This document shows, piece by piece, positions 33,438-42,220 of a stretch of 64,000 bases of DNA (position 1 is the first letter of the stretch; each line of letters begins with the position of its first letter). The stretch covers positions 51,895-115,894 of the forward strand of contig NZ_JBEQZJ010000003.1 in the NCBI RefSeq assembly GCF_045223415.1, written 5' to 3'. The notes beneath the pieces are model-generated. The model made no database searches and had not been told where the DNA came from. It saw only the letters and a program-made list of their open reading frames with translations. The position numbers and the translations under genes were made by a program. The DNA comes from Hoskinsella mucinilytica. GTDB lineage: Bacteria > Bacillota_I > Bacilli_A > Erysipelotrichales > Erysipelotrichaceae.

Positions 33438-33836
33438 ATGACCATTGCAGAAGTTAGTAAGAAGTATGGAATAAGTGCAGATACGCTTCGTTATTATGAA
33501 AGAATACACTTAATACCTCCTGTACATCGAAATACCAATGGGATAAGAAATTTTACGGAAGAAGATTGTAAATGGGTGGAGTTCGCAAAATGTATGCGAA
33601 ATGCAGGAATTTCTATTGAGGCTTTGATTGAATATGTGGCATTGTTTCAACAAGGTGAGAAAACAAGAGAGTGTAGGAAGCAATTATTGATAGAGGAGTA
33701 TGAAAAACTTTCGATACGAGTTCAGGAAATGAAGGATACCATGAAGCGTTTAGAATCGAAAATAGCCCACTATGATGATACTATTTTGATGGCAGAACAC
33801 CGTTTAAATCGCCAAGAAGAAGAGGAATTAGCATAA
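33438..33836 (+). CDS. MerR-family regulator, AdhR/NmlR-like
   Basis: The 132-residue protein has the MerR HTH (TIAEVSKKYGISADTLRYYERIHLIPP), wing (RNTNGIRNFTEEDCKW) and a C-terminal dimerisation coiled coil. Cys52 (FAKCMRNAG) occupies the position of the redox-active Cys52 of Bacillus subtilis AdhR, a sensor of aldehydes and electrophiles; Cys44 is also present. Both 19-bp-spacer promoters (31060 and 33382) fit as its targets. It is probably the activator of the flavodoxin-FemAB cluster and of itself (inference). Confidence 0.9.
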   Translation: MTIAEVSKKYGISADTLRYYERIHLIPPVHRNTNGIRNFTEEDCKWVEFAKCMRNAGISIEALIEYVALFQQGEKTRECRKQLLIEEYEKLSIRVQEMKDTMKRLESKIAHYDDTILMAEHRLNRQEEEELA

Positions 33837-33872
33837 TTTTATAAATGTATTCGGTTACATGTAAAAAAGGAA

Positions 33873-33900
33873 TTGACGTACCTTTTCACGATAGTATATT
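33873..33900 (+). promoter_or_regulatory. Promoter of the GNAT gene
   Basis: TTGACG (33873-33878) and TATATT (33895-33900) are 16 bases apart, 43 bases before the start codon. Confidence 0.6.
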
Positions 33901-33943
33901 ATTACTTTTATACGAATGAATGGTATTTGTAAAGAGGTACGTT

Positions 33944-34483
33944 ATGCTAAAAAGAGAAAATACACCAGAAATAGAAACAACGAGGTTACGCTTAAGAAAA
34001 GTTACATTACAGGATGCCGATGCATTGTTGGCAATCTATCAAGTGGAAGGTATTCATCGTTATCGTCCATGGATTCCGTTTACGACCATATCTCAAGTGA
34101 AGGCCTATATTAAAAAAAGAATTTATCCTGTTTATCAAGAAAACATTGGATATTTTTATGCGATTGAAGATAAGTTGGATCATCAGGTCATTGGATTCAT
34201 ATCCATTGTCGGAATCGATGAGAATTTATGTAAAGGTGAAATTGAATATGGTTTGTTGAAATCTTATTGGGATGGTGGCTATGCCAAAGAAGCCGGTGAG
34301 GCAGTATTAAAAAAGGCAAAGGAAAACGGCTTTGCCAGTGTTTCTATATCACAAAGTACAGAGGTACCATATTGTGGTAAACTTATGGAACTTATTAAAA
34401 TGCGCTATCGTTATAGCTTCCAGATGAGAAAACCTGGAAAGTTGATGATCACCTATCGATATTATCAAATTGATTTTGATTAA
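33944..34483 (+). CDS. GNAT-family N-acetyltransferase
   Basis: The 179-residue protein resembles RimJ/RimL-type acetyltransferases: IETTRLRLRKVTLQDADALLA at the start, VIGFISIVGIDE, EIEYGLLKSYWDGGYAKEAGEAVLKKA (the acetyl-CoA loop region). ATG 33944 has AAAGAGGT upstream; the longer frame from 33920 lacks one. The acceptor, protein or small molecule, is unknown. Confidence 0.87.
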   Translation: MLKRENTPEIETTRLRLRKVTLQDADALLAIYQVEGIHRYRPWIPFTTISQVKAYIKKRIYPVYQENIGYFYAIEDKLDHQVIGFISIVGIDENLCKGEIEYGLLKSYWDGGYAKEAGEAVLKKAKENGFASVSISQSTEVPYCGKLMELIKMRYRYSFQMRKPGKLMITYRYYQIDFD

Positions 34484-34485
34484 CG

Positions 34486-34508
34486 AAGACCACATGGTCT
34501 TTTTTTTA
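34486..34508 (+). terminator. Terminator after the GNAT gene
   Basis: AAGACC and GGTCTT form a stem with a four-base loop, followed by eight T residues, right after the stop codon. Confidence 0.85.
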
Positions 34509-35282
34509 ATCGATCCAACCAAATTTTTTACATGCTTTCCAAATACCATCTCTTATATTTGTGTCAGTTACATATTTTGCTTTTTTCTTTAATGCTTCAC
34601 AAGCATTTCCCATTGCGATGGAAAACCATTGTTCGTCAAACATAACCAGATCATTATAGTCATCTCCGAAAACAACAACATCTTTTGTGTCTGCACCAAG
34701 ATTGGCTATCATATCCAAAATACCATCTTTTTTACGATCATGTTGAAACACCAGATAGCCTTTTTCCAGACGTAAATATCCGATAGCATCTTGCTTTGTA
34801 AGGCGATATTCTTCAACTTGTGGAATGGATATATATAACTTATAAATTTCCTTTACCTGATGGATATCAAAAGATGCATCAATGATGTAATGAGTAGCCT
34901 CTTTTCGCTCACCGCATTGGATCCTAAAGTCATCATTATTACTATATACATCAATAGAATCATCCAACATGGCAAGTACACCATAGCCTAATTGTTGTGC
35001 TTCATCATAAATATGAATGGCTGCTTCTTTGTTTAATGGGATATTTTGAATGAACTGATCTTGAATCACAAGACCGGCTCCACCACAACAAACCATATGA
35101 TGTAAATGAACTTGTTCCATAAAAGGCCTTGCTTTATAATGTGCTCTTCCAGTAGCAATTGCTACAAAATGGCCTTCTTTTTGTAATGCCAGCAAGGCTT
35201 GTTGTGCAGATGGAACGATCTGCTTGCTAGCTTGATCAGTTAAAGTTCCGTCAATATCGAAAAAAAAGTATTTTTTATCCAT
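34506..35282 (-). CDS. Cof-type HAD-superfamily phosphatase
   Basis: The 258-residue protein has HAD motif I (FFDIDGTLTD), motif II (AIATGRA), a C2-type cap and the final motif VVFGDDYNDLVMF. Cof-type HADs dephosphorylate sugar phosphates, pyridoxal phosphate or flavin precursors; the substrate cannot be told from sequence. AGGAGA precedes the start. It is divergent from uvsE. Confidence 0.92.
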   Translation of the reverse strand: MDKKYFFFDIDGTLTDQASKQIVPSAQQALLALQKEGHFVAIATGRAHYKARPFMEQVHLHHMVCCGGAGLVIQDQFIQNIPLNKEAAIHIYDEAQQLGYGVLAMLDDSIDVYSNNDDFRIQCGERKEATHYIIDASFDIHQVKEIYKLYISIPQVEEYRLTKQDAIGYLRLEKGYLVFQHDRKKDGILDMIANLGADTKDVVVFGDDYNDLVMFDEQWFSIAMGNACEALKKKAKYVTDTNIRDGIWKACKKFGWID

Positions 35283-35389
35283 AAGCTATCTCCTAATTTG
35301 CTTTTATGATAACGCAGCATATAAAAAAATACAACTCTCTCGAATGAAAAAAAGGGAAATGAACAAGCTAAATATGATGAGGTGAAATT

Positions 35390-36613
35390 ATGAAAATCGG
35401 TTATGCATGTCAGTGTTTAAGCAATACCATGCCATCCTTTCGTACTTGTATCAAAAAATTTGCCAGTGAAGAAAATTTACTTTCGATCATCACACATAAT
35501 CTTAAGGTATTAGATGAAATACTTGATTATAATCATGAACATGGTATACAACTATTTCGCTTAAGCAGTGATTTGATACCCTTTGGCTCCAGTCCGATCA
35601 ATACAGTTGCATGGAGATCAATATTTGCTTCCTCTTTTCTTGCCTTGGGAGAGAAAGCAAAAGCATATCATATGCGTTTGACCATGCATCCAGGGCAATA
35701 TACGATCCTGAATACTCCAAATGAGAATGTATGGCAACGCTCGGTGTTAGATTTACGATATCATTGTGATATCTTAAATCTTATGGGAATGGATACCACC
35801 AATAAGTTGATTTTACATGTTGGAGGTATCTATGGGAATAAAGAGGAAGCCATAAAGCGTTTTTTATCATCCTTTCCTAAATTAGATGAAGATATACAAG
35901 CACGTTTGATCTTAGAAAATGATGATCGATATTATACTTTGCAAGATGTATGGTCTTTGGCAAATCAATTACATATTCCGATTGTATTTGATAATCTTCA
36001 TCATGCACTACTTCCTTCCTTTCCAAAGCTTTCTTTGCTACAGGTCATGCAAATGGTACAAAAAAGTTGGAAGAATCAGGATGGCAGAATGAAAATTCAT
36101 TATAGTCAACAAGATCCTGATCGTAGGAAAGGGGCACATGCACACTATTTGGATCCGATAGCCTTTGTTTCATTCTGTGAGGATATCAAATGGATGGATA
36201 TAGATATCATGTTGGAAGTGAAATCAAAAAATCTTGCGGCATTAGAGGCACTTGATCTTTTATATCCTAAACACTTTTGTGCTATAAAGACATGGAAGCA
36301 CTATCGTTTTCTTGTGTTACGACATTCCATATCCATATTTACTAAACTAGAACAGGATGTTAGTCATATGGATGCATATACTTTTTATCAATGGATCCAT
36401 ACCGCATGTAGTATGATGGAGGAACAAGGTGCGATCTGTTATCGTCTTATGTTACAGGAATGGGCTCCTCGACTTCAAGAGGAACAAAAAGTAAAACTTA
36501 CACGAGCTATCATGCGATATCAGGAGCATAAATTATCTGAACAAGGTGTGAAACAAGCATTTCTTACTGTCTCAAAAAGTATCAAAGAAGAGGATGATTA
36601 TCTGTTTCTTTAA
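35390..36613 (+). CDS. uvsE: UV damage endonuclease UvsE
   Basis: The 407-residue protein matches UVDE/UvsE: MKIGYACQCLS start, FRLSSDLIPFGSSPINT, MHPGQYTILNTP, ILHVGGIYGNKEEAIKRF, LILENDDRYYTL and HYSQQDPDRRKGAHAHY, the metal-binding TIM-barrel motifs. It nicks DNA 5' of UV photoproducts and starts alternative excision repair. It is longer than the Bacillus form (about 320) by a C-terminal extension, roughly residues 310-407. GAGGTGA precedes the ATG. Confidence 0.93.
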   Translation: MKIGYACQCLSNTMPSFRTCIKKFASEENLLSIITHNLKVLDEILDYNHEHGIQLFRLSSDLIPFGSSPINTVAWRSIFASSFLALGEKAKAYHMRLTMHPGQYTILNTPNENVWQRSVLDLRYHCDILNLMGMDTTNKLILHVGGIYGNKEEAIKRFLSSFPKLDEDIQARLILENDDRYYTLQDVWSLANQLHIPIVFDNLHHALLPSFPKLSLLQVMQMVQKSWKNQDGRMKIHYSQQDPDRRKGAHAHYLDPIAFVSFCEDIKWMDIDIMLEVKSKNLAALEALDLLYPKHFCAIKTWKHYRFLVLRHSISIFTKLEQDVSHMDAYTFYQWIHTACSMMEEQGAICYRLMLQEWAPRLQEEQKVKLTRAIMRYQEHKLSEQGVKQAFLTVSKSIKEEDDYLFL

Positions 36614-36665
36614 GGTATAAGGTGAACTGCTATGGCAATACTAATTGTGACAGGAGGAAATGATA

Positions 36666-37220
36666 ATGAAAAAGAATATGAAAATTGTTGCGTGTGTTTT
36701 GGCATTATGTTCAATGATGAGCGCATGTAATGCGAAAAAAGATGTAGAAGATGCGAAAGATAAGGTAGAAAATAAGGCGAATACAGCCAAAAAGGATGTA
36801 GATGATAGCATTGATCATTTCATGAATTATTTTAAAGAAAAAGGTGTGAAGTATGAAAGTGATGAAACCATCGATCAAATGGATTTTGCTGCTTATGAAG
36901 GAAGAAGCTTCATGTTCAATGGATCAAGAGCATATTTATATCGAGTAAAAAGCAATGACGAAAACATGAAAAAGGTATTACAAGAAGCGAAAGATAAAGG
37001 TAAAGTAAAGGTTAATGTTGATAATAAGGAAAGTGAATATGCCGCTAGGGTCAATGGAGATTATTTATTGCTGTATGATACGAAAGCAGATATGCGTGAA
37101 GTATTAAATGCATTCCCAGGATATACACCAGGTACGACTACAACTACCACAAGTACACAAGAAGATACAGATGATCAATCAAACTCTAATACGGATACCA
37201 ATACTGAGAAAGAGGATTAA
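36666..37220 (+). CDS. Lipoprotein of unknown function
   Basis: The 184-residue protein has a lipoprotein signal peptide (KKNMKIVACVLALCSMMSAC) whose Cys in the MSAC lipobox would be lipidated. It continues with a Lys/Asp/Glu-rich helical segment (about 22-45), a compact domain (46-150) and a Thr/Asn/Asp-rich low-complexity tail. ATG 36666 is eight bases from GGAGG; ATG 36660 is too close. It is surface-anchored in the membrane. Family not recognised. Confidence 0.8.
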   Translation: MKKNMKIVACVLALCSMMSACNAKKDVEDAKDKVENKANTAKKDVDDSIDHFMNYFKEKGVKYESDETIDQMDFAAYEGRSFMFNGSRAYLYRVKSNDENMKKVLQEAKDKGKVKVNVDNKESEYAARVNGDYLLLYDTKADMREVLNAFPGYTPGTTTTTTSTQEDTDDQSNSNTDTNTEKED

Positions 37221-37240
37221 ACTTACGTTTATCCTTTTTA
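37214..37240 (+). terminator. Terminator after the lipoprotein gene
   Basis: GGATTAAAC (37214-37222) pairs with GTTTATCC (37227-37234), with one bulge, and is followed by T residues. The stem includes the stop codon. Confidence 0.65.
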
Positions 37241-37344
37241 TTTTACAAAGTGAAGAAAATATGCCATAATGTTTTTAGTTCTTACATAAATAATGTAAGA
37301 AAGTGTTGTATCATAAAGCCATCAGAAAAGAAAGGATGAGGTTT

Positions 37345-37704
37345 ATGGTCAACGAACGTAGATTGGCAAGGGAATTATTAAATGCAGTGTATGATAAGGA
37401 TTTAGAGCGTGCTGAGGAGTTGTTGGATTTTGGCGCTGATGCGAACTGGATCTTTAACGGATATCCGATCTTGCATCATGCAGTATGTAAAAAGGATCGT
37501 CGTATGGTGAAACTTCTGATTGAACGTGGTGCAGTTCAAATTGATAGTGCATTGGCATTTGCACAAGATCGAGGACTTACCGGCATGGTTTTATTATTAC
37601 ATCGCTATGGGGCTTCACCTAAACATGAATATATGAATGTTGCATTTGGCTATTATCCTAATCGTTATGCACCTATTGATTACCAAGCCCTATTACATCC
37701 ATAG
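37345..37704 (+). CDS. Ankyrin-repeat protein
   Basis: The 119-residue protein has about three ankyrin-like repeats (LERAEELLDFGADANWIFNG, then YPILHHAVCKKDRRMVKLLIERGA and SALAFAQDRGLTGMVLLLHRYGAS). Such proteins bind other proteins; no enzyme domain is present. ATG 37345 is eight bases from AAAGGA; ATG 37336 is an alternative. It lies 14 bases upstream of the WYL regulator and is probably co-transcribed with it. Confidence 0.8.
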   Translation: MVNERRLARELLNAVYDKDLERAEELLDFGADANWIFNGYPILHHAVCKKDRRMVKLLIERGAVQIDSALAFAQDRGLTGMVLLLHRYGASPKHEYMNVAFGYYPNRYAPIDYQALLHP

Positions 37705-37718
37705 AAAGAGGGAACAAC

Positions 37719-38672
37719 ATGAATCGATGTGCGAATTGCATACAAATGTTGCTGTTATTACATGCAAGAGGATTTATGCGAAAAGAAGAATTGGCTGATG
37801 AATTAGGTGTGAACCTGAGAAATATCGTAGAATATCGAAAAGAATTAGAAGCAGCCGGATACACGATTATGACAACAACCGGAAAATATGGCGGGTACAC
37901 TCTGGAAAGGGGTACCCTTTTGCCTGTACAAGGATTCACCACAAAACAAAAAAAGGCGTTACAAGAGGCCTTGGTTTATTTGAAAGAACATCCGGATTTT
38001 TATATGATCGAAGATTTTCAAAGTGCGATGGATAAGATACAAGCATCCAGTGCAATGCCGCATAGTTCAGCCGGGTTCTATCTGAACGATACCAAAGCCA
38101 TCGTATCAAAACAGGTGCAAGAGATGATTCAATTGTGTGAACAAGCAAGACAAGAACATAGAGTAATCGATATGGAGTATAAAAGTATGCATGCTAAGAC
38201 CTTCCAACAAATTCGTATTCATCCATATGAAATCTTAAACTATAAGGGAAGCTATTATTGTTTGGCATACTCTTTAAAAGCAAAGGATTATCGCCATTAT
38301 AAATTTAGTGAAGAGCGTATGCGCCTTGTCACCATGAATGAGCTTACCTTTAATCGTGATATGGATTTCAATATCAAGGATCATGTCGGAAATCTTGGAT
38401 TAATTCAAGATGCGGTGTATGAATTGGAGTTAGAATTATATGAAGAAACGGCTTTGTTAATGTCAGAAAAGCAAGTAGGATTGCATCCAGTCATACAATG
38501 GATCAGCGAAGATACGTTGCATTACTCCACGATCATGGAAGGAAAGATGGAAGTCATCAGCTTTCTTTTGTCACTAGGAAAGCAATGTAAAGTCATCAAA
38601 CCGCAAAGTATACGAAAAGAAATCGAAGAAATATTACACGATATGCTAGGAAACTATCACTTTTCAGAATAA
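37719..38672 (+). CDS. WYL-domain transcriptional regulator (YafY-like)
   Basis: The 317-residue protein has an N-terminal winged helix (QMLLLLHARGFMRKEELADELG, then NLRNIVEYRKELEAAGY and GYTLERG) and a WYL domain around residues 145-215 (VIDMEYKSMHAKTF… HPYEILNYKGSYYCLAYSLKAKDYRHYKFSEERM). The classic W-Y-L triplet is not intact (NYKGSYYCLAY). WYL proteins sense ligands, often nucleic acids or nucleotides. An AAAGAGGG site precedes the start. Confidence 0.88.
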   Translation: MNRCANCIQMLLLLHARGFMRKEELADELGVNLRNIVEYRKELEAAGYTIMTTTGKYGGYTLERGTLLPVQGFTTKQKKALQEALVYLKEHPDFYMIEDFQSAMDKIQASSAMPHSSAGFYLNDTKAIVSKQVQEMIQLCEQARQEHRVIDMEYKSMHAKTFQQIRIHPYEILNYKGSYYCLAYSLKAKDYRHYKFSEERMRLVTMNELTFNRDMDFNIKDHVGNLGLIQDAVYELELELYEETALLMSEKQVGLHPVIQWISEDTLHYSTIMEGKMEVISFLLSLGKQCKVIKPQSIRKEIEEILHDMLGNYHFSE

Positions 38673-38709
38673 TTCTGTTATAATCATTAAGAAAGTGAAG
38701 TGAAGAAAG

Positions 38710-40173
38710 ATGTATCATGTATCTGATTTTAAAAAATATGAGCGATGTCAAAGAATGTTCTGGTTGTCACGAAAAGAACGAAAATCCATGATTCCTTTTG
38801 TGAATTATAATATGAATATGATGGAACTATGTCAAGAGTTGCTGATGATCAAAGATCCTTTTATCGGAGAAGCAAATGATGAAGGGGAAAGAGCGTTGGC
38901 TGCATTAGAGGAATATACGTGGCTTTTGAATGCCAGATTTGTATATGAAGACCTTAGAGTAAAGATACCAATCTTATATCAAGAAGCAGGAAAACGAATC
39001 GTTTATTTCACCTCTACCAACTGTTATCCAAAAGAAGGAGAAGCAAAACGGATGGCAGATACGCTATCTGTGTTAAGCTTATTGGGAATTGACGTTGATG
39101 AAGTATATCTCATTCATTTAAATGCGGATTATGTAAGAGACAAAGAGCTGGATGTTAGAAACTTACTTGTGATCAATGATCATTTATATAACTCAAAAAA
39201 TCATTTAGGAAAGACGATCAAGGAATTGTTAAAAGCAAATGATCGAGATGTGGTAGCATTGTTGGAAGAACTTCGTTCTTGTGAAGCATGTGATGAAGTT
39301 TGCGCAATCAGAAGTAATGCTTGTACCAGAGGAATCAAATGTCCTTATTTTGAAGATTGTTTTGATGAGGAATTGGATCACACAAGCATTCTCCATCTTG
39401 TGCAATCGTCCAAAAAATACGATATGCATGAGGAAGGAATCAAGGATATCAAAGATGTTGATATCGAACGGATTGAGGGAACTCGTCATCAATATGCCCA
39501 GATCATGGCAGCAAAATACGGTAGATATGTAGATAAAGCGGCACTTCGTTGTTGGTTAAAGGATCATATTCAATATCCAATCAGCTATTTGGATTTTGAA
39601 TGGGAAACCTATGCATATCCTCCATATCCCGGAATGAAACCATTTGATGTATTATGTTTTCAATATAGTCTGCATATTGAAGAAAGTGAACATGCACCTT
39701 TGAAACATGTCGGATTTATAGAAACAAAAGATTGTCGTATCGCATTTATCGAATCACTCATTGCCAATGTACCAACACATGGAACCATCCTTGTATATAA
39801 CATGGAAGGTGCAGAAAAGCTACGTTTAAAGCAATTAGCGGTGCAATTTCCTCAATATGAAAAACAATTGGAAGCAATATGGGAAAGAATGGTCGATTTA
39901 TCTCTTCCATTTTCTACCGGCAATATCTATGATAATCGTATGGCGGGCTTTTATTCTTTAAAAACCTTGGTGCCGATCTTTTCAGATTATAATTATCAAG
40001 ATCTGGATATCTCCTATGGTATGGATGCGGTAGAGAAATTTCGGGAATTAGAACATTGTACACCAGAAGTTTCGAATCTTATCCGTGAACAATTAGATGC
40101 TTATTGTTCGATGGATACTTATGCGGAATATATTGTATTTCATGCAATTGAGAAGCTGGCATGGGAAGAATAA
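38710..40173 (+). CDS. DUF2779-family putative nuclease
   Basis: The 487-residue protein fits DUF2779 proteins: an N-terminal Cas4/PD-(D/E)XK-like start (YHVSDFKKYERCQRMFWL), a mid-protein Cys cluster (SCEACDEVCAIRSNACTRGIK, then CPYFEDC) resembling a Cas4 Fe-S site, and a C-terminal exonuclease-like domain (ISYLDFEWETYAYPPYPG, ILVYNMEGAEKLRL, YCSMDTYAEYIV) with acidic residues like DEDD nucleases. It is probably a DNA or RNA processing enzyme. No CRISPR array is nearby. It overlaps the EamA gene by 13 bases. Confidence 0.75.
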   Translation: MYHVSDFKKYERCQRMFWLSRKERKSMIPFVNYNMNMMELCQELLMIKDPFIGEANDEGERALAALEEYTWLLNARFVYEDLRVKIPILYQEAGKRIVYFTSTNCYPKEGEAKRMADTLSVLSLLGIDVDEVYLIHLNADYVRDKELDVRNLLVINDHLYNSKNHLGKTIKELLKANDRDVVALLEELRSCEACDEVCAIRSNACTRGIKCPYFEDCFDEELDHTSILHLVQSSKKYDMHEEGIKDIKDVDIERIEGTRHQYAQIMAAKYGRYVDKAALRCWLKDHIQYPISYLDFEWETYAYPPYPGMKPFDVLCFQYSLHIEESEHAPLKHVGFIETKDCRIAFIESLIANVPTHGTILVYNMEGAEKLRLKQLAVQFPQYEKQLEAIWERMVDLSLPFSTGNIYDNRMAGFYSLKTLVPIFSDYNYQDLDISYGMDAVEKFRELEHCTPEVSNLIREQLDAYCSMDTYAEYIVFHAIEKLAWEE

Positions 40174-41027
40174 ATTTATATCATAACGTGATCGCAATGC
40201 TCATCTTTGGTACCATTGGTTTATTTGTGAAATCCGCAGGTGTACCTAGCGCATTGTTGGCATGGTTACGTACTTTGATCGGAGCTATCATATTAGGCGC
40301 TGTCTTATGGTTTCAAAAAAAGCCGATCCATGTTGAAAAGGGACAATTAAAGTATCTGATCTTATCTGCTTTATTTCTTGGCTGTAACTGGGTGTTTTTA
40401 TTTGAAAGTTATCGCTATACAAGCGTATCCAATGCAACCATTGCATACTACACAGCTCCTATTTTGATTCTATTACTTTCGGCGATCATCTATCATATGA
40501 AGCTGAAAGTAAAGGATGGTATTTGTCTTTTTTTGACCATGATGGGTTTGATTTGTATTACCTTTCAAGGTGGAGAAATCAATGTGATGGGCATCCTATT
40601 CGGTTTACTTGCGGCATTAGGATATGCTGGAGTTGTTTTGACCAATAAAAAGATCCATATGGAATCCATTGGTTTTACATTTGTTCAACTTGGAATAGCT
40701 GCGATTTTGTTGTTTCCTTATGTGATGATGCAACAAGAGCTTTCCTTATTAACTACGCTTACAATGCATCAGATTCCCTTTATTCTTATCCTGGGAATCG
40801 TCCATACAGGTCTTGCATATTTATTGTATTTTTCTTCTATTGCAAAGCTATCACCTGCTACGATCGCTGTATTTTCCTATCTTGATCCATGTACTGCCAT
40901 TTTGTTATCCATATTCGTGTTACATGAAGGTAGCAGTATGATGCAAATCGTTGGTATACTATTGATTTTTACAGGAATTCTTTTAACTTCTTATCAGAAA
41001 AAAGGGAGAGAAGAGCATGTTTTATGA
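40161..41027 (+). CDS. EamA/DMT-family transporter
   Basis: The 288-residue protein has ten TM segments as two five-TM EamA repeats (for example ILLLSAIIYHMKLKVKDGICLFLTMMGL and the second-repeat mark AVFSYLDPCTAILLSIFVLHE). The family exports amino acids or other metabolites. The start lies inside the end of the DUF2779 gene. The gene overlaps the next by 11 bases, so the three form an operon. Confidence 0.87.
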   Translation: MGRINLYHNVIAMLIFGTIGLFVKSAGVPSALLAWLRTLIGAIILGAVLWFQKKPIHVEKGQLKYLILSALFLGCNWVFLFESYRYTSVSNATIAYYTAPILILLLSAIIYHMKLKVKDGICLFLTMMGLICITFQGGEINVMGILFGLLAALGYAGVVLTNKKIHMESIGFTFVQLGIAAILLFPYVMMQQELSLLTTLTMHQIPFILILGIVHTGLAYLLYFSSIAKLSPATIAVFSYLDPCTAILLSIFVLHEGSSMMQIVGILLIFTGILLTSYQKKGREEHVL

Positions 41028-41943
41028 ATATCATCAAGGCTTGAAACGTATAGAAATAGATACATGGGATGGTTCAACATTGCTATTTGGCATTGTTACA
41101 TCTCAAGAAATGAATCAGCTTCATGAGCGATTACATTTTGATATCGCTACCATGCAAGAATATGAGCATGAATCTAAACGCATGCATCATAAAATGGATT
41201 CTTATTATGGCTATAATTTCGGTTTATTACAGCATATTACAAAAGGTAATCATGGGTTTTCAAAAATCAGAGTTGGGGTGTATGTTAATGCACAGGTAAT
41301 ACTGGTGATCTGTGATGATGAGATGTTTTGTCAAACCATTTTTCAAGCGGTCTATAAAATTAACCAAAAGACATTTTGTAAGGAGCATGTCTTATCGGCC
41401 TTGCTTCATTGTATCATAGTAGAGCATACGGATATGATAGAGCAAATGGAAACTAGATTGGCAACGATGGATGAACAGGTTTTAGAAAATCATATGAAAG
41501 ATTTTAATACGCAAATTCGAAGTTTTAGGAATGAAATTTTGTTTTTGACACACTATTATGAACAATTCATGGATGTATGTGAAGAGCTGTTACAAGACGA
41601 AAATGGATTTTTTCAAATGGAGGAACTTCATCATCTTAGGATCATGTCAGATCGTATTCAAAGATTAGATAGCAATGTTCGTTTGTTAAAGGATTATATG
41701 GTTCAAGTACAGAATTCATATCAGGCCCAAGTCGATATGAACTTAAATCATATCATGTATTTCTTTACTGTGATCACCACCATCTTTCTACCTTTAACAT
41801 TGATCGTTGGTTGGTATGGCATGAATTTTAAAAATATGCCGGAATTGAATTGGCGTTTTGGATATCCATTGGTGATCTTACTATCCATTATCACGGTTGT
41901 GTTATGCATTTTGTTTTTCAAAAAAAACAAATTATTAAAATAA
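41017..41943 (+). CDS. corA: CorA-like magnesium transporter
   Basis: The 308-residue protein has a cytosolic N-terminal domain, a long helix (DMIEQMETRLATMDEQVLENHM…) and two C-terminal TM segments. The selectivity motif GMN is in GWYGMNFKNMPEL between them. The family carries Mg2+ or other divalent cations as pentamers. The start overlaps the EamA gene by 11 bases. The stop is followed by the YgiQ promoter region. Confidence 0.88.
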   Translation: MFYEYHQGLKRIEIDTWDGSTLLFGIVTSQEMNQLHERLHFDIATMQEYEHESKRMHHKMDSYYGYNFGLLQHITKGNHGFSKIRVGVYVNAQVILVICDDEMFCQTIFQAVYKINQKTFCKEHVLSALLHCIIVEHTDMIEQMETRLATMDEQVLENHMKDFNTQIRSFRNEILFLTHYYEQFMDVCEELLQDENGFFQMEELHHLRIMSDRIQRLDSNVRLLKDYMVQVQNSYQAQVDMNLNHIMYFFTVITTIFLPLTLIVGWYGMNFKNMPELNWRFGYPLVILLSIITVVLCILFFKKNKLLK

Positions 41944-41965
41944 TCAGAAAGAAAATAGAAAAATG

Positions 41966-41994
41966 TTGACAAAGGCTAACTTTTGATATATACT
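41966..41994 (+). promoter_or_regulatory. Strong promoter in the ygiQ leader
   Basis: TTGACA (41966-41971) and TATACT (41989-41994) are 17 bases apart. It would produce a 220-base leader before the YgiQ-like gene. GTTAG (42004-42008) and CTAAC (42015-42019) just after the predicted start form a small inverted repeat, with another GCTAAC at 41975-41980 in the spacer. Confidence 0.7.
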
Positions 41995-42189
41995 ATAGAT
42001 GAAGTTAGATAAAACTAACAAAAGAGATTGCAGAATTTCCTTTCTCAAACATGCTTCTCTAATCCTCTATAACTTTACAACCAACCAAAAAAATCTGACT
42101 TCTTATTTAGGGATATGTGATAATCAAACATATTCCTTTTTCTTCGTCAAAAAGAACATCGCTTTTCCTTTTCCAAAAGAACAGAAGTA

Positions 42190-42198
42190 TGGTAAACT
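42190..42198 (+). promoter_or_regulatory. Possible extended -10 promoter close to the YgiQ start
   Basis: TG-g-TAAACT has the extended -10 form and lies 23 bases before the start codon. No good -35 is seen. It may be a second start for the same gene. Confidence 0.35.
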
Positions 42199-42220
42199 AA
42201 TATCGATTGGAGTTGAGAAT

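Noticed and set aside
33851..33866. TCGGTTACATGTAA as a second cre site
   Set aside because: It does not match TGWAANCGNTNWCA on either strand.
41999..42220. N-terminal extension of the YgiQ-like frame
   Set aside because: It starts at the predicted transcript start with no ribosome binding site. Family proteins begin at the later ATG 42221, which has one.
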